Assembly (NCBI RefSeq): GCF_949628265.1
Contig: NC_088787.1
Span: 24,728,501-24,792,500, forward strand
Length of the DNA: 64,000 nt
Reading direction: 5' to 3'
Origin: Cloeon dipterum
Lineage: Eukaryota; Arthropoda; Insecta; Ephemeroptera; Baetidae
This document shows, piece by piece, positions 24,136 through 37,500 of this stretch. Both the position numbers and the translations under genes were made by a program. Below the pieces are notes generated by a model. It worked only from the letters and a program-made list of their open reading frames with translations. It had not been told where the DNA came from and did not search any database. Position 1 is the stretch's first letter, and each line of letters starts with the position of its first letter.

Positions 24136-25483
24136 ATGGTCTTACCCGAGGACACCCCGATCTACGGACCCTTCTTCGGCGTGATGGGCGCCGCGTCGGC
24201 GATCATCTTCAGTTGTGAGTATCCGCCGAGGGCACGGAATATCGATCCCGCAAGCTACAGTATGGTGGCCTGCATTCGGCCCCAGAGGCCCAATTTCCCG
24301 GAAAGGTTCTCAAGGGTCGACGTGGCCGTGTGCATTGGGGCCGACCGCGTTACACTGCCGGGCCGAATGGGCCCGTGCCGCCCCCGCACGCCCCCGGCTC
24401 CCACCCCTCAGCAGCCGGAGCGGAAAAGTGCATTATTGATCAGCTCGGACGGTGACTTTTCCCGTTCCCGCCGCCGAGCCGGCCCAACGTGGGCCCTTCG
24501 CGGGGTTTTTGCAACGCCGACAGAATGACTCATTGTCAGCTGCGCGTAATTACCGAGCCGGGAAATCACCGGGATTGGGCAACATCTGACCATATTTCCC
24601 GAAAATCTCGTGACCGTGAGTCACGGAGAGATGGGCGTGCCAGATGGTACTGTTCCTGACGCAAAAATCCCTTTGTTTCAGCCCTGGGCGCAGCCTACGG
24701 AACCGCCAAATCTGGCACCGGCATCTCTGCGATGTCGGTGATGCGGCCTGAGCTGATCATGAAGTCCATCATCCCCGTGGTCATGGCCGGTATCATTGCC
24801 ATCTACGGCCTTGTCGTCGCTGTGCTCATTGCTGGTGCCCTCGACGAGCCCAAGAACAATTACACCCTTTACAAGTGAGTATCGAGGCCGAAAGGGCCCC
24901 TGTACAGCCCTTTAGGGTTCCATATGGTGGTCGGTTTGTGGGTGATTTTCATGCCCGCTTAGAACAAGCTGTTGATAAAAACTAAGTACCGCTAAGAGCC
25001 AAACAAGTCTAAAGTAAAAACAATCAATTAAAAGCCCAAGGCCCATTTTCGAAGTCAAAAGTCCTTTGAGTAAACAATATTTTTAATTTCCCTTTGGCAC
25101 TATTCATTAATTCTCCTAAACTCGTCCCTTCCTAAAACCTGTTTTCTCGCCCTCACCCGGAGTCCCTTAAAATTATCCCTGAAAGTCCCAGGGACTTTTG
25201 CGTCTGGCGCCGACCACGTGACCCATGTGCGCGTAATCTGTTATCTTATCAGCGGCTAATCGGCGCATTACTCGGCAGGGGCTTTGTGCACTTGGGAGCT
25301 GGACTGGCCGTGGGCTTCAGCGGCTTGGCGGCCGGCTTTGCGATCGGCATCGTCGGTGACGCGGGCGTCAGAGGCACGGCTCAGCAGCCGCGCCTCTTCG
25401 TCGGCATGATCCTCATCCTGATTTTCGCTGAGGTGCTGGGTCTCTACGGCCTGATCGTCGCCATCTACCTGTACACCAAATAA
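24136..25483 (+). CDS. Vha16-1: V-type proton ATPase 16 kDa proteolipid subunit c
   Basis: Three exons, 24136-24214, 24682-24874 and 25279-25483, give 477 nt and 158 aa, the usual length. The protein forms the membrane c-ring of the V0 sector that carries protons into lysosomes, endosomes and secretory vesicles. Four hydrophobic helices are seen, including the repeats [23 protein letters not shown] and [22 protein letters not shown]. The proton-binding Glu lies in the fourth helix ([20 protein letters not shown]) before the terminal YTK. The first junction splits a Ser codon and the second a Lys codon. The first intron is GC-rich and reads through as an open frame, which is not coding. A CACGTG E-box lies in intron 2 at 25215-25220. 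It is divergent to PWP2. Confidence 0.97.
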
Positions 25484-26700
25484 ACCTCGCGACAGAGAAC
25501 AAACTCTAAGAAGAAAAAAACAAAACAAACAAAACAACATACACAACACACTCACACACATACAATCCGACTAACAAACCAGCAGCAAGTCGATTTTGAT
25601 TGTTCCACACCCTTCTTGTCCGCATACCGGAAATTTTTTTGTTGAAATCGAGACCAATTATTATTCGACTCTATTTCTGTTTGTATTTATTTTCTGTGTT
25701 AGAGAAAGCATGTAGCACAAGAAGCAAGTGTCTGTACATAATTCCATAAATATAATTACTATACACAATAAGTTGAACTGTGAAATCTTTCTTTTCGCTC
25801 AGTTTTGGTGCTGAAGTATTGATTACTCCTCGCTGAGAAGATTCCAAAACGGACATATCGGGCCCAGATTTGATTTTATATCTCCCACCTTTCTTTGTTC
25901 TTGAGTCACGTGTGTATCTCTATATATTATATATTCATATATTTCTATGGGTATGTTATACATGCGTATATAATATATACATGTACAGATCGGCAACGTC
26001 CTAGATTCGAAATTGGGGCTCGAGTTTTCCGAGCCCAGCAGCCCCGAAGAATAATAATTCTTGTTGTTCCCTTGTTGAAAGTGAACGAGTCGGATATGTT
26101 AACGAACAAAACAATAGATTACGAAACTGCTTAGGGGAGTTGTTGCATCGTTCTTGAGGTTTGATTGCGCGTGAACAGAGCGTGAATGCTGTTGTTGAAA
26201 ATTTGATTCTTTCATTTTATTTTTTCCGTTCTGACGAGTAGTATTATGCGTGTACATTCCGATTACGTGTAAAAAAGCGAGGGTGGGTGGGTCAATTATT
26301 AAGTACTTGTTATAAATGTGCATTGTGTAATCAAAGCTTAACCGAGACATCTTCATTCGAGGTAGAATTCCTTCTCATCTCGTTTCACCATGGGTTTATC
26401 CGTGTGGCTGGCAGAGCCGAAACATTTTCGAGAGTTGTAAGAGACAACTGAATAATTCTTACTCGCGGTAGCTACTACTACTTCTAATTATATTCGACCG
26501 GGAGGTGTTGACAAAAAGAAAGAAAGAAATTAATACCAGTTAAAAGAACATGTACTCTTAAAACACAATTACCTATCAACATACAAACTGTTATATAACG
26601 AATTACGAAACACAATGTATGCGTATTTTAGAATGTCTGTCTGTCTTGTTGTGTGAATGCGGATTCAAAATATGAATAAATATATATGAAACATGTGTCA
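25484..26700 (+). other. Vha16-1: Long 3' UTR of the V-ATPase c gene
   Basis: After the stop come CA-rich tracts, AT-rich runs (TATATA near 25920-25980) and finally a clear AATAAA at 26675-26680. No other gene lies in this span, so a 3' UTR of about 1.2 kb is likely if the distal signal is used. Shorter forms are possible. Confidence 0.5.
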
Positions 26701-29700
26701 AAAACTGGCTGCTTTTTAACTTCTCTCAACTCCCTTAATCGGTCGAAATTCTATTCATTAATTTCTATAGCTTTGGTTTCCGCCTTGAAACATTTTTTAA
26801 ATCTAGTGATTAAATTGAAATAACATTTCCTCGTTGTTCTTTGGTTCGAGCAACAAGAAGCCGTATTTATCCTCTACCTGTTTTTGTAGATATCAAATTA
26901 AATAACTGTTATAAAACAGGTATAATTTCCAACGGTTTGGAAATATTATTGCTCCTCCTATATCTCAATAAAAAAGGAAAAATATTTTTTAGTATTTCTA
27001 CATTATGTAGCGGCTAAATTTTGAAATCACGTCCACTTGTCTCAAGTTTTTCCCATTAAAATTTCAACTGGCGGCGCCGGCGAGATGCTTTTTGCTGCTT
27101 GTCAAAGGGTGTTGGAAAAGCGACAGGGAGCATTTCATCCGGCTCGTCTCGCTCTCAGCCCATTGATTTCCTTGGGAGCAGCGCCGCCGGCGTGTGTTTA
27201 TCGTGCTCTATTGACTTATTAGCGACGAGTTTGAATCTCGGCGATAATGGATAATATGCATGCAGTCAGGTGCCTGCACCTCTCCTAAATTAGGGCCGCG
27301 CCATTGGCGAATGAATTCTTTCCGCGCGCGAATTGAACCAAAAAAATGGAAGCAACTTTCACCGAATGTTTGTGCAGATTTATCGATTTTTATTCTAGAA
27401 TCGACGGGGGAAATTGATAACAGAATTTTATTACGTGGCTTAAAGAGATTGTGGGAAATCAGAGGCTTGACTAATTAATTGATGTCAGACAAGTGAAAAA
27501 AAGATAAATCTCCTCTCGGACCTTGACCTACAATTTTAGAAACAGGCAAATTTTGAAATTTAAAACATTTTGATTTTTTTTTTTAAATAAATTCTATTTG
27601 AACGCCTGAGGAATCAATTTAAAGATTTCGCTGTGCAGGGGGCGTCGCGAGGGACTCTTTCTGTTCGGCGAAAAGCGCCCTGCGACCACCCCCGCGCGCA
27701 ACTCGGCCGGCGCAATCAATGTTCTTCGGCTGACGTCACGTTGGATCGATTGCGACGCCGCCGTTCCTGGTGGCGCCGCTCTTGCCGCGGCATCCCAAAC
27801 CACGTGTATCGTCGCCGATGACCTTTTCGCGTATCATCTCGTTATAACGCCGAAATCGAAGAGGCAGACGAGACACGCGCTGGTCTGAACGTCTGAACAG
27901 CAGAGATCGGAAACCTCGCCAAGAAAAGAGACTGGAAAAAATTCTATGAAATATTGTTTAACCTAAATATTCGTGAAGCTTTTCCTAGTGCGATAATATT
28001 CTTCATAAACAAATTATTTAAAAAATATATTATGAAGAAACACCTATTTTTATCTGATTATGTTTCTCTGTTGAAAATTGTTTTAAAATTATTGTTAACA
28101 GACAAACACTCAAGTGTAAAAAAAATATGGGAATATGCTATACTCTATTTTTTATATGATCTGATGTAGTGAATAAAATAAAAATCATCGCAGGTGACGT
28201 AATTCTTCTTTCCAATACACGCAATACTTCTGACAATTGAAGTAAAATTCCGAAAGTCATCTATCACGTGGAGATAAGTGCGGCTCTCTTTCGTATTCAA
28301 TTCACAGGCGAAAGAGGTGCGGGAGAAACCAAAAAGTTGCTGATTAGCCGCTCTGTCGCCGCTGAGCGTGAAAACGATAAAGGCTGGTGACGCTCCGCAG
28401 ATAAAAAGCGACCGCATATAATTTATACGTGTATGTGTGTATGTGCGCAGCCAGCCAAATGACCGCACGCACACTTCGCTTTCATTGATTGCTCTGCCAA
28501 AAAGAAATTGTTCATTCACTGTTTAGTTTCATTCATCCTTTTCTGCCACCCGAAACTTATGCATGGCAGTAAAAGTGAAGAGTTTCTCAATGAGCAAAGA
28601 AAAGAAAACTTTTGGAAATGTTAAGTGTTTTTTTTCTCGACAAACAATATTTTCAAATATGATCATAAAAACGAGTAATTGCTACAGTATTTTTCTCGAT
28701 TCTTTAATGTCAGAAATTTAATTATAACATTCAATCCGCTGATAGTGGTGCCTACATGTAGAGCACTTGTCCCACAGTAAAATAATTGAGTCAAAATCAC
28801 ATGATTTTTATCATTCATGCATCAAGCTGATGAATAGATTTTAAATCTTTAGCTGAATCACGTCATCCTAAAAATTTAATGAACAATTCCATAAAAATCA
28901 ACAACTCATTTTGTCCCTTTGTGGCTAATAATAAATCCGTGGCAAGCGTGAAAGCTCATTAAAATAATTCAGTTTTTGATTTTCGGCCCTCCACGCTATC
29001 AATCAGCAGCCAATTTGTGTTTATTTTACAATCACCAAAAACACGGTATTACGAGCACCGTTAATTCGCAATTAGCCACTTAGCAAACTCAGTATTTTTA
29101 TTTTACGAGCGAACACACCTGCGTCGAGTTAGGCAAGGAAAAGGGCGTGCTCGCGCCACCTGAACCTTTCATTTTTTGCACGCGGCCCACGGAAGTATAT
29201 AAAACCAAAAAATCAGCTCTCAGCGCCCGTTTGACAATTTAAAACTGTTGCTTCGAACATCTGGGAAAGGTTGAATATTTAAAAGCAAGACCTTTCCTCT
29301 GTCGGCGCAGTGTCGGCAAAGGAGGAAAACGCAGAGCAGAAATCTAGAGTATTTTATGCGGGCAACTTGCACGCGCTCAAGAATTTCGCCCCCGGGCTAA
29401 AAGAGAAACTGTTTTCACGTTTTGCAGCACGGCGTGAGTGCGCTCACAGTTTCTGTCAGCACAGCACCGACTGAGATACTTTCATTCGCGCTGCTACAGC
29501 AAATCTGCAAAACGATTAATTTAGAAACTTAAATGAATGCCTTCAAAACAGCGGATGAATGAGCCAAAAAATATTGGAAAAAAACTTAACCATATTAATC
29601 CTGGGAAAGCGGTTGATTTTTTTTTTTTGCTTTTTACCCCTGTCCGAGGACCGGGAAGGGCGCGCACTGCACTAGCACGAATACTGAAACTCGGGTTCCA

Positions 29701-31440
29701 ATAACACCGCGAACGAATATCGTGCTATAGAAATTCAAAATATTTATTTAATTTTGGGAAAAAGGAAAACATGTAGGGTGACTTTTACTTTAAAAACGAT
29801 TTTATAATGGCTTATTTCTCCCACAAGCGAAGAAATAGGCATAATATATTTAATTTTTCAAGCTTATTAGTTGTTTTCAAATAATAATTAAATTAACCAT
29901 TTCCCCTGGAATTTCCCAGAGTATGATAATTATATTCGAGAATATTTATCCTTTTTCATTAAACCTCACAGTAAAAGTTTCACTTGAGATGAACTAACGA
30001 AATACATAAATATTCAAGTGCATTATTATTATGAGATGAGAAATGGCGCTGTTCTTTTGTTATCCATTGAGCTCGTACTCATTTGGCCCAGTTTACGATC
30101 AACTGCTTTGCTCCGCGCTCTGACGCAACAGTGCATGTGACTGTCTCGCTCTCACGGCGACAAATTTTACTTGATTTATTCCAATGCACTCACTTCGGGC
30201 AATATTAAAAAAATTCAACCATCAAAACTGAAAGCTTTCACTGCTTACGGTAAAATTTTTTATTTCGTTTATTTTTTTAGTTTTTCCAACGCCCTGTTTG
30301 ACAAGGAGGATCTCCAGTTTTTTTTTATTTACTGCGTGAGCGAATTATTTGTTTGCTGGCTCGGGGACAGAAATAATCGCGCACCTCCCATTGAGGAAAC
30401 AAGCGAGTACAATTTTCCACGTGGGCATTTGCCTGTATTTTTCGCCTGCTCTAGCCTACATAATTATCACTCGGCAGGCGCCCAACGGATTTATAAAGGA
30501 TAAGTGTTAATCACGAGACTGAAAGCAACGCGCCTTCGGACATAATTTACCAAAGCGACGATAGCGCGCAACTGCAAGCGCCACAAGCGAGCGTATTTCG
30601 CGATGAACATGTGCAGCAAAATATCTTTCGTGTAAATCAGGCCAACAACTGTGGGAAAGCAATACATAATGATTTTGAAAACGTCGTGTTTGTTGTTTTT
30701 TAATCTTTTGTCTTGGCGGGCCAAATGAAACCTTTTCGCCAAATTTAATGTTGAGATGGTTAGCTAAAATCCCACTCTTTAGGGCAACAAGAGATTTTTT
30801 CCTCGTTAGACGTGTGAATCCAATAAATAGTCTTTGAAAATTATAAATGCTTCATAATGCGGAGTGAACACTTTGTTATGCCTCACTTCCTTTGAGGTGG
30901 CGATAACAGAAACGTGTTGGCGAATCAGAAATATATGCAGAGCGAAAAATGAGTGACGTCAAAATACATATGTATATATGATGTGTGATGTTAGAATAAT
31001 TGGAAGTGTAAGATAAAGAATAATATTATTAATAATAGAAAAAATCGGGCTTGTCCTCGTTGTGTTATTAAACAAGTTAAAATTTTATTTCATCTAGACT
31101 AGGTTTAAGCCACTCCTTAATAAGCCCTAGTTATGAGAAGAGGCAGTGACAACTTCCTCGAGTGAAGAATAAGTTTTAATAACAATTTTATCTAGAACAA
31201 AGATCATTTCCCCCTCTTGAAACCAATAATAATGTGGTTAAAATAAGAAACAGCTTAAATATATGAAGGTCATATAAAAGTTCAAAACAGCGCAAAATTC
31301 AGGCGATTATATCGGTTCACAAATAATTGTTCCCCGTATATTAAAGACTAAGTTTGAGTATTTTCTACACTAAAGCTTTAAATATTTTTAGAGGCGTATA
31401 TCGAAAAATACATATATAGTGTAAAGTAATATTGTTTCAG
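26701..31440. other. Intergenic region with two promoter-like islands
   Basis: I find no coding exon. A GC-rich island at about 27640-27930 carries a full CRE (TGACGTCA, 27731-27738) and a CACGTG nearby. Near 29195-29230 a TATATAAAA box is followed at about 24 bases by TCAG-type initiator sequence, which looks like an orphan promoter. The rest is AT-rich with short, unconvincing frames. Either island could start a non-coding transcript or act as an enhancer; neither is tied to a gene here. Confidence 0.4.
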
Positions 31441-31446
31441 TCTCGT

Positions 31447-31452
31447 TTTATT
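31447..31452 (-). terminator. TRAP1: Poly(A) signal of TRAP1
   Basis: TTTATT on the plus strand (AATAAA on the minus strand) lies about 90 bases beyond the TRAP1 stop codon. Confidence 0.55.
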
Positions 31453-31542
31453 TTCTCTAATAACGTTAACATGTTGGATTTCGAATATATAGTACTCACG
31501 CCATCAAATGCAATATGTATGTAAAAAGTAAATTTGAAAATT

Positions 31543-34500
31543 TTAATGCTTTTCCAGCGCCAACGTTAGAAGATCATTCATGTTGGTCACAACCGTGCGT
31601 GGATCTTCAACCAAACCAGCGGCAACCATGGCATTTGAGAAGAGCTGAAATCAAAGTTTACCAAATCAGTAATCAAGAAGTTGCCAGAAATATTATTGGT
31701 TGGTTGCTTCCTGAAGCTGTGTACAAAGCCAAATTCAATATTTGCTGCGGTTAAACCGACGTCGCAAATAACTGGATAAATATTTACTTAGGGAAAATTT
31801 TCTACAAAGTAATTAAAAATACTAAGAAAATTAAGTTGTGAAACGGAATGCCATTGAGACAACTTCCTACAAAATAACATCTTATTTATTGATTTACTTC
31901 ATAATATTTATGGAGAATCATCTCAGATTTTTTATAGTATTCAATATAAAAAGTAATTTCAATTTCTAAGAAAAATAACCAGGCTATTTACAGGAATAAA
32001 CTTGATTTTGAATGTCAACCACAGTTAAGCGTTCATTCATTTTAAAGATAAACATATTTGTATAATAAAAGACTCATAAAAGGAAAATGATTACCTGCTG
32101 TGTAACAAGTTCCGCCAATTTTGGATTGCTGTCAGCCAGTGAATTCAATTTCTTGATAATGGGATGCCTGAAGATAAAATGATCATTTAGAAAGTACATC
32201 CCTTTTGTTCAATCACTTAAAATGAAAAACTCGTTCCTATATTTTAATAGTACAATTTAAGTATCAAGTACAAGCGGAAGATGCTGGAACCCATGTCCCT
32301 CTGTACAACCATTCCAAAATTCAAATTTTGTGACAAGTCCAAGTCAAGTATTTCAGAGGCACGCGCTTCACATCATTTCTTAAAACTGTTCCCCACACTA
32401 ATAAGTAATAAGCGTCATCGGCCGGCAGCTGTGGTGCGCTAATTAATTGCGGCGCGTAATTTATTTATCAAATGCCGGTTGGCTGGCTGGCAAAGGGGTG
32501 GCAATTTATCAGCGCTGATAATCTTCTCTGCACCGCGCGCACCGTGAATAATGAGAGGGGCGGGTCGCTGCGTAAAGGATACCCTGGCACACCCTTGACC
32601 ACACAAGGAGTACATAAATCCCCCAAGCAAAACCCCGCATGGCAATTTTGCTCGCCTTCACACATTTCGGCAAAACTCTTTCGGCAAAGACAACCCCAAT
32701 TATTGTTGTCTGGCAAGGCCCAAACACCGGGTTTTCATTAGAGCATTACGAAGTTTTAGAGTTGCACTGAGGGATAATAATAAATTTCAAGATGTTAGAC
32801 CAATAATGCGAAGAAAATCATACCTATTAGCAGCAAGCACCAAAAGTAAAATTTATTTGAAGAAAAACCCATGATCCGAAATTTTAACGTGGGACGTGAT
32901 ATTTCAATTTATGATTTTAAAATTTTTTACAATATACTGTTGAAAAAACGGATAACATTATGTTCCGTCAAAGGTGAGAATTTTTCTAATTGCATGTGAG
33001 ATCAGGAACGGAGGGAGAGAGGGACAATCACAAAATTATTTACTTGCACATTTTTTTCGCCATCTGAAAGTAAAATATAAAATTATCCAACTCCAACCAA
33101 TGAATTATTTTCCATTTTAAACAACGCACATTGCTTTTAAAATCATTCTTGACAGTTCCGAAGAGTCCCGCGCGACCGGATAAAATTTGAATATCAGCTA
33201 CATAGTTTTCTAACGATCTCAAAAAATAAATTTTTGCATTTTTTCCCGAAGTTTTTTTATTTTAAAAAATAAAGGAGAAACCTTAGAGATGGCCAGATGC
33301 GCGTTCCACCAAATATCCAAGATAACGCCAAAAAGTAGGATACATACTTTGATCAATCATTTACTCTCTGCGCAAGCAGTGTTTTCTCTTATCCAATCAG
33401 CGTGTAATTTCATGAATGCAAATTACATAAAAAATTTGTCGAAACCTCATTTATTTATCACATTTTCGTTAGCCAGTTTTAAAGCGCCGTAGCCCAGCCG
33501 ACGCCATACCTGCGCGTCACGCGAATCTGTCCATCGGTGGCAAAGAACCCCTTCAGGCACTAAGAGAGGAATTGTGAGTAGGGATAGTGATTGATTGTTG
33601 CGCGCCCCACTCCCATTTTCTCATCTCTGACTACCCTTACCATTAGCAAATCTCTTTTGTTCTCATCGAGGCATGAGATCATAGCTTGTCGCCGCGACCT
33701 GGCTAAAGTAGGGGTGTCTGGTCGCAATTGAAAATACTACTCCATAGAAAAGAGGAACAGTTGGTCTTGAACATATTATCCAGACTACTCCCTTCACGCC
33801 AGGGGTTGGCTCAAAGTCTGAGAATGAACGTTTACCTGCTTCTCTGTACTAGTGCATCAAAAGAATAATTGTACCTTTTTTGATGCGTTCTTACACTTGT
33901 GGAACAATTGTTGTATTGATTTACAAAGGTAATAGTGAAAATGCCACACTTGAGCGTGAAGGGAATGAAGGGATCAATGATCTCTAATTGTGATGGTATA
34001 CATTAAAAAATATATAACACAATAAAAAACTTGCACAATACCTAGCGGAATTTGTAACAAATTTGTGTGATTTTTGTTACCAACCATAACTACCCGCATA
34101 AAAAAATATAACCCAGGAATATCCGGAATAATCTTAGATTAATCAAAATTTACCCGAAAAAATTAATCCAAAAAAATGATCCAGGATGAATACTGTATTA
34201 ATCGAGATTAATCTATGAAGGTTTAAGATCAATCTAGAGATTAATCTAAAAATATATCCTCAGATTATTCTTTGGATCATTCTGAGATTAATCCAAAAAA
34301 ATAATTTTTGGAATTTTCTTAGAATGAATCTAGATTAACCTTAAAATGTTTTAAAGTTAATCTAGAGATTAAATTACAAGAATATCCCTAGAATAATCCC
34401 AAAGGGGAAATTTGAATATAGTTAATAGAATATCCCCAGATTATTCTATGGATCATTCTGAGATGAATTCTCAATATTTTTTTAATGTTCCTAGAATATT

Positions 34501-37500
34501 CTTTAAAAAACCCCTAAAAGAGAAGAACTTAGATATTTTTCTTACAATTAAAAACATAAAAATAAGTATGAAACATAATTTAATCAAGAAAATGAACTGC
34601 CATACTGTTAAATATTTTGAAATCGTTATCACAAAAATTATTTTTTCTCGCAAATATTTTTTAATTAATGCGATGGATTCAATTTTTATATTAAAACCTA
34701 ACAAATTTTTCATTATCTTAACTCAAAATTATGATGCCTTTATTTTTCAAAGTATCTGCCCAGATTAAAAAGGGTAAACATCATAAATGCGATTGAATAA
34801 ATTAATTTCTTAACACAAGGAGTCTTAATTAATGCTACCGACAAACGGGCCAATTTGAATAAAAAATCAGAAGGACAAAAAAGGGTTAAAAGGGCGATTT
34901 TAGTGTGCGCGTGGTAGCGGCGGCTGCACATGCATGCACGCACTTGCATGGAATGCCTGCTGCCTGCCTCTGTTGTGGAGCGGGGGAGGGGCGACGGGCG
35001 GTGGCAGCAGCAAGAGACTTACAAAATCCTGCTTCGCTCTCTTTGTCTAACGCGTCAACGGTCAACCGCCGTTCAAATCGAAGTTATTAACGGACGCAGG
35101 ACGCCGGACGCCGCCAATAAGGGACATCACGGACGTCCCGCGGACTCGGACGGATGGCCTGGGATCTTACGGTTAACAGGGTAAGTCTCATTTTATAGAT
35201 TAGCGTCCAAAGAAATAAGAACAGATCGCGCAACTTTCAAATCCAACGGATTTATGGTAAAATTACACTTTTCGCCGCTACTTGTACGGTTTTCGCCACC
35301 AATATTTTGATATGGGATCCTCTCCAGTCCCAAATGTTCTTAATTAGAACCCTATAAATAAGTTTGGGTGGCGGAAACTGTAAATCGGTGATGAAAAATA
35401 TAATTTTTCCATGTAAATCGCGGTCGCTTTTTTTGTACGCTTACGAGAATTTGTATTACACATTCTGATTCAATTGGCTTCGCATGGAAAATGGAAAAAT
35501 ATTTTGCATGAACTTTACATACTTCTACCTTCCATTTTCCAAGCAAAGCTGATTGAAAAAAGCTTTATTTTTTTTTCTACGAGTCGCTCCCTTTTTTTAG
35601 CTTCAAGCCGTCCGCAGATGTTTTGCACGACGGGAAAAGATACAATCGTTTAAGTTCTGCAGTTTGGGCTTCAAGATTGGCGGTGCTGGCATCGAATGAG
35701 AGAAAATTTTGTACCTGATATGATGAAAAACCAATAAATTTTAAAAATTTAACTAAATAAGTTTGTAATTATTTAAGTAATTCCCAATTAAATCGCAGTT
35801 ATAACATATTTTGAAATATTCTAGGAACAATCTGAAGTAATTTTAAAAATAACTTAGGGATAATATTTGTCACACTTAATATTGACCTTAAAATAATATT
35901 AGATTAACCAAAGAATGTTCCAGGATGATCAAAAAAGAATAATCCTATGTAAAGATTTGATACGCTAAATATGAATCCCAGATCAATCCAAAGATTAATC
36001 CATAAGTATATTCTGAGAATGTTCTAGGATCATTCTTTAGAGCTTTTTGAAACAAACCCCGGCAGAATAATCCTGGAACATTCTAAGGATATTCTCTTAA
36101 ATTAATCTACAGATTAATCCAGTATCACGAAAAACCGTATCATAAGTTCATATATAATTAATTTTTTAGATTAATCCTGGGCGAAATCGGTATATTCTTA
36201 GAACATTCTCAGGTGATATTTTTTTATGCGGGTAGCTGCTAGGACTTAATGCCACCTCACTGCCCTCACTGGTTTCAGTTACAACATGATGATGAAAAAG
36301 AAGCACGTGATACTAACTTCAAGTAACTCGAATAGATATAAAAAAGAATTTTCCTTACTTTGGATTGATCTCGAATCTAGGCTGCAGGAGAGAAAACCTC
36401 GCTTCGTCTGTCAATTGATGAGATTGGGTCCTGACAAAGTGTCTTGCCGCCGCCATTTCCTCCACAGTGACGACACAGGGATGAGTGTCAAGACGCTGAG
36501 TGACAGTGATTGTGTGTGCCTTTCCGGCCAGCACAGACTTCATCCACTTCTGCAACTTCTCAGCGGACACTTTTGTCAAACTATCGGGACCTTGGAAGAA
36601 AAAAAAATATAAAATAAGTCCAAACTGATTTGACTAGTACACGCAAATTAAAATTTTTTTAAGTTCATCATTTTTTTTTAACCTCGGCTTAGCACCTTTT
36701 CTGAAAGCTATTTAACACCACCGAGCGGATAACAACAGGCCAAGGTGGCTGCAGAGGAGCCAGGGCCGAATGTGGTTATATTTTCGCCTCCCCGCACATC
36801 AAACCAATCCCCGAAATGCCCAAATATCTCCCATTGCTTAGACACTGCTAGAAATGCCGTAACAACGCGAGCCACTGGTCTGCTTATGAGAAAAAAATCG
36901 ACCATTCAAAATTATTCACCATAATCTGTGACATCTGTTGACTCTCTGTCCATCCTCATCTCTCTTTCAATGGAAGTGAGATTTTTAGAGTCGAACTGTC
37001 GAAGCTGCATCAAAACAAGTTCATCATAAGGTTCATAGCAGAAAAGAACTTCGATGTCTTTCTTTCTGATTGCCTCGTAGTAAGGGGATGCTTCAGCCAA
37101 GGCTCGACTATATTGATCAAATATTATATCAATAGAAGCAGAACATGCCAAATAAGAGGGCTAACCTTGGAGCAGCGAGGTAGTAAACATCTCTTTGGTC
37201 TTTCTTCATGCGGTTGCAATACTCGGGAAGCGTCACTTTTTCTCCGCTTTTTTGTGTTGATGACTCGAAACGGAGAAGTTTGGATATTTCCTCCTGATAT
37301 ATTTTATTTCAAAACAGTTGATTAATCAAGTGTTTCTTGTGGATGCATCTTGATTCAAATGCGCTTAGACAATTGTATTATTACCTTATCTAATTGTTGT
37401 TGGCCAGTGACAATTCCTTCTTTCAAGAAGAGCCCGTAATCTGTGTAGAATTGAGCAAACTGTTCTGGCTCCTTCACCGCCTTTTCTTGCAAAAATCTCA

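Noticed and set aside
24136..24528. V-ATPase exon 1 read on as a 130-codon protein
   Set aside because: Conservation stops exactly at the donor 24215, and the next exon resumes the family sequence. The read-through is intron 1.
28145..28519. 124-codon minus-strand frame in the intergenic region
   Set aside because: No recognisable domain, AT-rich codons, no poly(A) or promoter pattern around it.
34412..34768. 118-codon frame inside the TIR element as a transposase
   Set aside because: Lys/Ile/Phe/Asn-rich low-complexity translation from AT-rich DNA. No DDE-type catalytic pattern.
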